Assembly: GCA_902465435.1 (NCBI GenBank)
Contig: CABQNH010000005.1
Coordinates: 1-64,000 of the forward strand
Origin: an uncultured Eubacteriales bacterium
GTDB taxonomy: Bacteria > Bacillota > Clostridia > Oscillospirales > Oscillospiraceae
DNA length: 64,000 nucleotides
Reading direction: 5' to 3'
A model generated the notes under the pieces. It ran no database searches and was not told the DNA's origin. It saw nothing but the letters and a program-made list of their open reading frames with translations. The position numbers and the translations under genes are program-made. Position 1 is the first letter of the stretch; every line of letters begins with the position of its first letter. This document shows positions 59,796 to 64,000 of the stretch, one piece after another.

Positions 59796-60676
59796 CAGAC
59801 CCCTTTACCCTTGTCGGCATCCGCGCGCCCGCGCCCGCTGCACCCGCTGCGAAGCGCCGCACGCTGCGCGGCGGCGACATCGCGTCCGCCGTTGTGCTGG
59901 CGCTGATTCTTCTCGGCTGCACGCTGATCCCCTTCTTTCTTTCTCAGGACCCCGCCCATATGGAGCTTCGCAGCACTTCGGCCGCACCCTCGCGCGCCTT
60001 TCCGTTCGGCACGGACACAATGGGTCGGGACATTTTCGCCATGATCTGGAGCGGCGGGCGCGTCTCGCTGTTCATCGGCCTATGCTCCGCCGCACTCTCC
60101 ACCGCGATCGCCGTGCTTTACGGCGCGCTCAGCGGCTGCGCGCCGGATTGGCTGGATGCACTGCTCATGCGGGCAGTCGAGTTGATTTTGTGCGTACCAA
60201 GTCTGCTTCTCGTCGTATTCCTGCAGGCGCTGCTTGGAAAGCCCAGCGTGCTGAGTCTCTCTCTGGTGCTCGGCCTGACCGGCTGGATGAGCATCGCCAA
60301 GGTCGTGCGGTCGGAGGTGCGTCGGCTGCGGAGCTGCGATTATGTCCTCGCCGCAAAATGCATGGGCGGCGGGTTCTTCCATGTGCTTTGGACGCATCTG
60401 CTGCCGAACTTCCTGCCGTCGATCCTGTTTATGATCGTCATGAACATCCGCAGCGCCATCGTGACGGAGTCCACGCTCAGCTTTATGGGCATCGGGCTTC
60501 CGCTTGAAGTCATCTCGTGGGGCAGTATGCTCTCGCTGGCAGAAAAGGCGCTGCTGACCCGTGCATGGTGGATCCTCATCCTTCCGGGCGTTTTTCTGAT
60601 CACAACGCTGCTTTGCATCACAAATCTTGCAAACGCACTGCGGCGGCGCAGCGCCGCCCGCCAAAGCAGCCTGTAG
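59792..60676 (+). CDS. Peptide/nickel ABC transporter permease (DppC/NikC type)
   Basis: A 294-residue permease with the OppC N-terminal segment, the FPFGTDTMGRDIFAMIWSGGRVSLFIGL signature, and the EAA loop YVLAAKCMGGGFFHVLWTHLLPN. Six membrane helices. Last gene of the importer; a box A/hairpin repeat (60701-60772) follows and probably serves as its terminator. Confidence 0.93.
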   Translation: MTDPFTLVGIRAPAPAAPAAKRRTLRGGDIASAVVLALILLGCTLIPFFLSQDPAHMELRSTSAAPSRAFPFGTDTMGRDIFAMIWSGGRVSLFIGLCSAALSTAIAVLYGALSGCAPDWLDALLMRAVELILCVPSLLLVVFLQALLGKPSVLSLSLVLGLTGWMSIAKVVRSEVRRLRSCDYVLAAKCMGGGFFHVLWTHLLPNFLPSILFMIVMNIRSAIVTESTLSFMGIGLPLEVISWGSMLSLAEKALLTRAWWILILPGVFLITTLLCITNLANALRRRSAARQSSL

Positions 60677-60700
60677 CGAAGCCCGATTTCGCGCCAAAAG

Positions 60701-60772
60701 CGGAGGCCGGGAGAAATCATTTTCGATTTCTCCCGGCCTCCGACTGTCAATAAAGTCCGTAACCGTCAAAAC
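60701..60772 (-). repeat. Box A plus hairpin X3 (short form of the composite repeat)
   Basis: Read on the minus strand, box A (60772-60743; same GACGGTTACGGACTTTATTG core as at 135-168) is followed by hairpin X3, an 18-bp perfect stem (60701-60718 with 60725-60742, starting CGGAGGCCGGGAG) and 6-nt loop. Modules Y and Z are missing. The X3 sequence is unrelated to X1 or X2, though box A is almost unchanged. Confidence 0.85.
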
Positions 60773-60820
60773 GGGAAAGCGCCTTCCGCTGCTTCTCCTT
60801 TTCAGGGTGTTTGCCTGCAT

Positions 60821-60870
60821 AGAAAAAAGCACGACCATCTCGATACTCGCGTATCTGAATGATCGTGCTT
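60821..60870 (-). terminator. Terminator of the tRNA-Met/tRNA-Glu transcript
   Basis: AAGCACGA (60827-60834) pairs with TCGTGCTT (60863-60870) around an inner GATAC/GTATC stem; TTTTTTCT follows on the minus strand. Confidence 0.88.
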
Positions 60871-60872
60871 CC

Positions 60873-60947
60873 TGGTGACCCGTACGGGACTCGAACCCAT
60901 GTTACCGCCGTGAAAGGGCGGTGTCTTAACCACTTGACCAACGGGCC
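60873..60947 (-). tRNA. tRNA-Glu (anticodon TTC)
   Basis: A 75-nt tRNA including an encoded CCA. Acceptor arms GGCCCGT/ACGGGTC, anticodon stem CCGCC/GGCGG around CTTTCAC with TTC anticodon, and TPsiC loop GGTTCGAGTCC. It lies 3 nt after tRNA-Met. Confidence 0.95.
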
Positions 60948-60950
60948 GTA

Positions 60951-61026
60951 TGGTAGCGGCAATCTGATTCGAACAGATGACAACACGGGTATGAACCGGG
61001 TGCTCTACCAACTGAGCTATGCCGCC
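60951..61026 (-). tRNA. tRNA-Met (anticodon CAT, elongator type)
   Basis: A 76-nt tRNA with encoded CCA. Acceptor GGCGGCA/TGCCGCT (one G-T pair), D arm AGCTCAGTTGGTAGAGC, anticodon loop TTCATAC. The anticodon stem CCCGG/CCGTG contains one C-T mismatch at the second pair. The paired 1-72 end and D arm suit an elongator rather than an initiator tRNA; tRNA-Ile2 (lysidine-modified CAT) cannot be fully excluded. Confidence 0.92.
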
Positions 61027-61077
61027 ATATACCATACACAATGCCGATACGCGGCGCGCCGCATATACAGCTTTTAT

Positions 61078-61106
61078 ATTATATCGACGCCGCGAAGATT
61101 TGTCAA
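61078..61106 (-). promoter_or_regulatory. Promoter of the tRNA operon
   Basis: Perfect TTGACA (61106-61101), 17-bp spacer, TATAAT (61083-61078) on the minus strand, 52 bp before tRNA-Met. Confidence 0.9.
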
Positions 61107-61189
61107 GCCTATTTTTCCTGTTTTTCCGCGCAAAATACAAAAATGTTTGAAGCCGTGCACTTTGGCGCAGACTATTCTTGGGTGATTTT

Positions 61190-61594
61190 ATGCGTTTTCA
61201 AAGAAATCTCATCATTTTTCTAATCGGCGGCGTGCTTTACGTCGGCATTGAGCTTCTCTGGCGCGGCTATTCCCATATCAGCATGTTTTTTGTCGGCGGA
61301 CTTTGCTTTCTTCTCATCGGAAGGCAGGATCCGAACCGGAGCTTTCTGCTGCAAATGCTGGTCGGGACCGCAGTCATTACCGCTCTGGAGCTGCTCTCAG
61401 GGCTGCTCGTGAACCGGGCGCTCGGCCTGAACGTCTGGGACTATTCCCATCTCCCGCTAAACGTCTGGGGGCAGATTTGCCTGCCCTTCTGCCTTCTGTG
61501 GTTCCCGCTGTCCGGCCTTGCCGTGCTGGCAGAGGATTTTTCCCGCCATCTGCTGTTCGGCACGCCGATGCCGCGCTATCGCTGGGTCATATAG
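61190..61594 (+). CDS. Small membrane protein of the CmpB-type ABC permease family
   Basis: A 134-residue integral membrane protein with four hydrophobic segments (about 6-25, 30-48, 55-75, 90-112). The motif GLNVWDYSHLPLNVWGQICLPFCLLWF near 78-105 is the hallmark of the 'putative ABC transporter permease CmpB' family, common in Clostridia and of unknown role. ATG 61190 is taken as start; TTG 61178 is in frame but has no better ribosome site. No ATPase partner is adjacent. Confidence 0.78.
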   Translation: MRFQRNLIIFLIGGVLYVGIELLWRGYSHISMFFVGGLCFLLIGRQDPNRSFLLQMLVGTAVITALELLSGLLVNRALGLNVWDYSHLPLNVWGQICLPFCLLWFPLSGLAVLAEDFSRHLLFGTPMPRYRWVI

Positions 61595-62192
61595 TGCATT
61601 CGGGATAGCCGAGGCTCAGGCGCTCGTCATAGGCCGCACGCTCGCCGCCGATATACTTCGGCCGGACGCGCGCCGCCAGAACGATCGCTTCACCGATTCG
61701 GTTCTGCTCCAGCCGCACCGGCACGGCGACCTGCTTTAAATGCATACCGATCAGCGTCCCGCCGATATCCAGACCGGCGTCCGCACGCAGCGACTCCAGC
61801 GCGACCGGCTGGCGAAACGCGCGGTAGGCCGCCGTTGCAAACGAGCCGCCCGCCTTCGGCTGCGGCACGACGTTGACGATCTCTGCGTTCGGAACGGCGG
61901 CACGCTCCACGATCAGCGCGCGGTTCAAATGCTCGCAGCACTGCGCCGCCAGATAGATGCCCAGCGGCGCAAAAACGTCCTGCAGACCGTCAAAAATCGC
62001 CTGCCCGACCTCCGGTGTCGACCAGCTTCCCACGCGCTTTCCGACCACCTCGCTCGTGCTGCAGCCGATCACAACGATCTGCCCCGCGTATAGCCGCGCG
62101 GCCTGTGCAAGCTGCGCGGCGGCGCGCGCCGCCTGCTGCCGAATTTCCTCCAAATGTGTCCCGTTTTCCACGGGATGAACAATTCCAGCCAT
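61587..62192 (-). CDS. DUF436/TIGR01440 family protein (YwlG-like)
   Basis: A 201-residue protein of the YwlG/TIGR01440 family. Conserved stretches are IVVIGCSTSEVVGKRVGSWSTPEVGQAIF, AAQCCEHLNRALIVER, VNVVPQPKAGGSFATAAY and DIGGTLIGMHLKQVAVPVR. The fold is thiolase-like in appearance, but activity is unknown. Start 62192 is uncertain; a GTG at 62237 is in frame but overlaps its own GGAG. The 3' end converges with and overlaps the CmpB-type gene by 8 bp. Confidence 0.88.
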   Translation of the reverse strand: MAGIVHPVENGTHLEEIRQQAARAAAQLAQAARLYAGQIVVIGCSTSEVVGKRVGSWSTPEVGQAIFDGLQDVFAPLGIYLAAQCCEHLNRALIVERAAVPNAEIVNVVPQPKAGGSFATAAYRAFRQPVALESLRADAGLDIGGTLIGMHLKQVAVPVRLEQNRIGEAIVLAARVRPKYIGGERAAYDERLSLGYPECTI

Positions 62193-62316
62193 AGCTTTTT
62201 CCCGTCCGAAGCGCCGCAGCCGCGGCAGCTCGGACACTCCTTTTTTTCATCCGGAACCTCTGCGTCCATCCTTGAGGATGGACGCAGAGGCTCCATTTTA
62301 TTTCCGTACTGCGGCC

Positions 62317-62823
62317 TCAGCCCAGCTTGCGCTCCAGCTTCACGCGCTTGGCTGCCTGCAGCAGCAGCAAGCCCGCGACCAGACCGACCGCACCCTGCAG
62401 GAGATTGCCCGGGATGCTCGCTGCGGCGGGAAGTCCCTTTCCGAGGAACAGCGCCGCAAAGCCAAAGTAGCCCGCGACCATAACGGCCTCGCCGACCAGT
62501 CCGCCGACCAACGCGCCGGAAAAGCGCCGCCCCATCGCGCGGTACAACAGCGCCGCCGTCAGCGCGACCAATCCCTTAATGACCAGCGTGCCGGGCGCCC
62601 AGTAGCCATAGCCGGCAAAGACATCGGCAAGCATTGAGCCGATTCCTCCTGCCGCCGCGCCATACCACGGGCCAAGCAGGAAGCCTGCCAGCAGGACAAA
62701 GCAGTCACCTAAATTGAGATAGCCGTCCATCGGCGAGGGAATCTGCACGACCATCGTCGCGACACAGGCAAGCGCCGCGAGCATCGCGGCCGTGACCATT
62801 TTACGAATTGCTTGATCTTTCAT
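62317..62823 (-). CDS. ECF transporter S component (probable vitamin B6 type)
   Basis: A 168-residue membrane protein with six hydrophobic segments, the size and topology of ECF-type substrate-binding S components. The opening MVTAAMLAALACVATMVVQIPSP and LGDCFVLLAGFLLGPWYGAAAGGIGSMLADVFAGY are typical. Such proteins capture a vitamin and use a shared EcfA/A'/T module encoded elsewhere. Divergent transcription from a MocR/PdxR-type regulator suggests pyridoxine or another B6 vitamer, though pantothenate-type S components look alike. AAGGAG lies 12 bp before ATG 62823. Confidence 0.85.
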   Translation of the reverse strand: MKDQAIRKMVTAAMLAALACVATMVVQIPSPMDGYLNLGDCFVLLAGFLLGPWYGAAAGGIGSMLADVFAGYGYWAPGTLVIKGLVALTAALLYRAMGRRFSGALVGGLVGEAVMVAGYFGFAALFLGKGLPAAASIPGNLLQGAVGLVAGLLLLQAAKRVKLERKLG

Positions 62824-62870
62824 AATTATAATGCTCCTTGCTTTTTTCGTCAAGGCGTATTATAATTTTC

Positions 62871-62920
62871 ATCTGGTATTATTAAAAGAACCATTTTAAT
62901 TTTATTTGTTAATACCAGAT
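62871..62920. promoter_or_regulatory. Inverted repeat in the S component/MocR divergent region
   Basis: ATCTGGTATT (62871-62880) and AATACCAGAT (62911-62920) are perfect complements 30 bp apart. The left arm lies just upstream of a minus-strand TATAAT (about 62858-62863) with no good -35 box, consistent with an activator-dependent promoter for the S component gene. The right arm ends just before the MocR ribosome site. Probable MocR binding sites. Confidence 0.6.
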
Positions 62921-62931
62921 TGGAGGAATTC

Positions 62932-64000
62932 ATGCTGACCTATTCCCTGACGCGGCGCGGTGCAGACAGTCTTTATGAGCAGCTCTACCGCGCAATTCGC
63001 GCCGACATTCTCTCCGGCCGGTTATGTTCCGGGGAAAAGCTGCCCTCCAAACGCACCCTGGCAGAGCATCTGCGGCTCAGCACCGTCACGGTAAAAACGG
63101 CCTATGAGCAGCTCATGGCCGAGGGCTACGTCCGCAGCGTAGAGAAGCGCGGTTATTTTGTCGATTGCGTGCAGACGCCGGCCGTTCCGACGCCTGCCGC
63201 TGCGCAGCCGGAGCCGCCGGCAGAGCGGAGCTGGTTTCTGGATCTGGTGACCAACTCGATCGCCGCAGAGGATTTTCCGCTCACCGTCTGGGCAAGACGC
63301 ATGCGGCAAACGATTCTGGAGCAGGGGACCGGACTTCTGCGCGCAACGCCGCCGCAGGGCGACCCGGCGCTTCGCGCGGCAACCGCCGCCTATCTGCGGC
63401 AGTTTCGTGGAATGCAGGTGGAGCCGGAGCAAATCGTGATCGGCGCGGGCACGGAGGTGCTCTACACCCTTCTTGTGCAGCTTTTGGGGCAGGAGCGGCG
63501 CTATGCCGTCGAGGATCCCGGCTATGCCAAGATCGCAAGGATCTATCAAAGCAATCACGCCGCGGTCGAGTTCGTGCCGCTGGACGAGGCGGGGCTATCC
63601 GTCGAAGCGCTCCGCCGCTCGCGAGCTGACGTCGTACATATTTCCCCCAATCATCACTATCCCACCGGCATCGTCATGCCGATCGCGCGCAGACAGGCGC
63701 TCCTTTCCTGGGCGCAGGAGGCACCTGCGCGGTATATTCTGGAGGATGACTATGACAGCGAATTTCGCTTCACCGGCCGGCCGATCCCGACCCTTTTCTC
63801 CATTGACCGCAGCGAGCGCGTGATCTATCTCAACACGTTTTCCAAGACCATTGCCCCGTCGATCCGAATCGGCTATATGGTGCTGCCGAAGCACCTTTTG
63901 GCGCGATTTCACGAAAGACTTGGCTTTTATTCCTGCACCGTTTCCGGCTTTGAGCAGCATACGCTTGCATGCTTCCTTGCCGACGGCTCCTTTGAGAAGC
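62932..64000 (+). CDS. MocR/PdxR-type GntR regulator with aminotransferase domain (truncated by window end)
   Basis: At least 356 codons, open to the window end. Residues 1-78 form a GntR winged helix (SLYEQLYRAIRADILSGRLCSGEKLPSKRTLAEHLRLSTVTVKTAYEQL), followed by a Pro-rich linker (80-98) and a fold-type I aminotransferase-like domain. EDPGYAKI, HHYPTG, EDDYDSEFR and the PLP lysine Lys305 in NTFSKTIAPSIRIGYM are all present. MocR proteins sense PLP, and PdxR members control B6 synthesis or uptake. GGAGG precedes the ATG. About 110 residues are expected to be missing. Confidence 0.92.
   Translation, partial: MLTYSLTRRGADSLYEQLYRAIRADILSGRLCSGEKLPSKRTLAEHLRLSTVTVKTAYEQLMAEGYVRSVEKRGYFVDCVQTPAVPTPAAAQPEPPAERSWFLDLVTNSIAAEDFPLTVWARRMRQTILEQGTGLLRATPPQGDPALRAATAAYLRQFRGMQVEPEQIVIGAGTEVLYTLLVQLLGQERRYAVEDPGYAKIARIYQSNHAAVEFVPLDEAGLSVEALRRSRADVVHISPNHHYPTGIVMPIARRQALLSWAQEAPARYILEDDYDSEFRFTGRPIPTLFSIDRSERVIYLNTFSKTIAPSIRIGYMVLPKHLLARFHERLGFYSCTVSGFEQHTLACFLADGSFEK

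Overview
The window looks like a chromosome segment of an anaerobic Bacillota, most likely a gut-type member of the class Clostridia near the Oscillospiraceae. This is an inference from gene content: CODH/acetyl-CoA synthase, an HrcA-type CIRCE operator, RNase J, GdpP, PTS sugar uptake and ECF vitamin uptake, together with GC-rich genes and AT-rich intergenic regions carrying clear TTGACA/TATAAT promoters. No plasmid, phage or CRISPR signature was found.

Layout. 1-600: a tandem palindromic intergenic repeat. 600-12828: a DeoR regulator divergent from a tight operon of twelve plus-strand genes. It encodes a lactose/cellobiose-type PTS (IIA, IIC, IIB), a GH1 6-phospho-beta-glucosidase, two iron alcohol dehydrogenases, an old-yellow-enzyme ene-reductase, a paralogous pair of two-domain NTF2/SnoaL-like proteins, a HAD phosphatase, a DUF3284 protein and a dedicated HPr. 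I read it as uptake and cleavage of a beta-glucoside followed by redox and eliminase-type chemistry on the released product. 12847-13583: CIRCE-controlled hsp20. 13642-17257 (minus): a YlmH S4 protein, an unusual fusion of a TetM-like ribosomal GTPase with a C-terminal Rae1/YacP-like NYN nuclease, and an ABM protein. 17878-22740: cooS-cooC-acsB, the catalytic core of CODH/acetyl-CoA synthase. 22785-23092: second complete copy of the repeat. 23304-23508: a MITE directly upstream of an ECF sigma/anti-sigma pair (23526-25381).

25503-41685 is mostly minus strand: a small membrane protein, an aminotransferase, DUF2207 and lipoprotein genes, a CsoR-like repressor, tatD, mnmG, then ftsH, hpt, tilS, dnaB, rplI and gdpP. 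Many of these lie near the origin in Bacillus-like genomes. RNase J (42066-43724, plus) has a structured leader. udk and a PPC/DUF296 gene follow on minus. 45542-54004 (minus) is a nucleoside salvage and uptake block: tdk, deoD, deoB, cdd, a BMP lipoprotein and a three-gene ABC transporter. A very His-rich small protein (54244) and a five-gene Opp/Nik-type ABC importer (55193-60676) come next and may supply nickel to CODH/ACS. The window ends with tRNA-Met and tRNA-Glu, a CmpB-type membrane protein, a DUF436 protein, and an ECF S component divergent from a MocR/PdxR-type regulator that runs off the end.

The main items for follow-up are the PTS/aglycone operon, the TetM-NYN fusion beside YlmH, and the modular repeat family whose conserved box is always followed by a perfect but copy-specific hairpin. 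Product names rest on motifs and context read by eye; no database search was possible.
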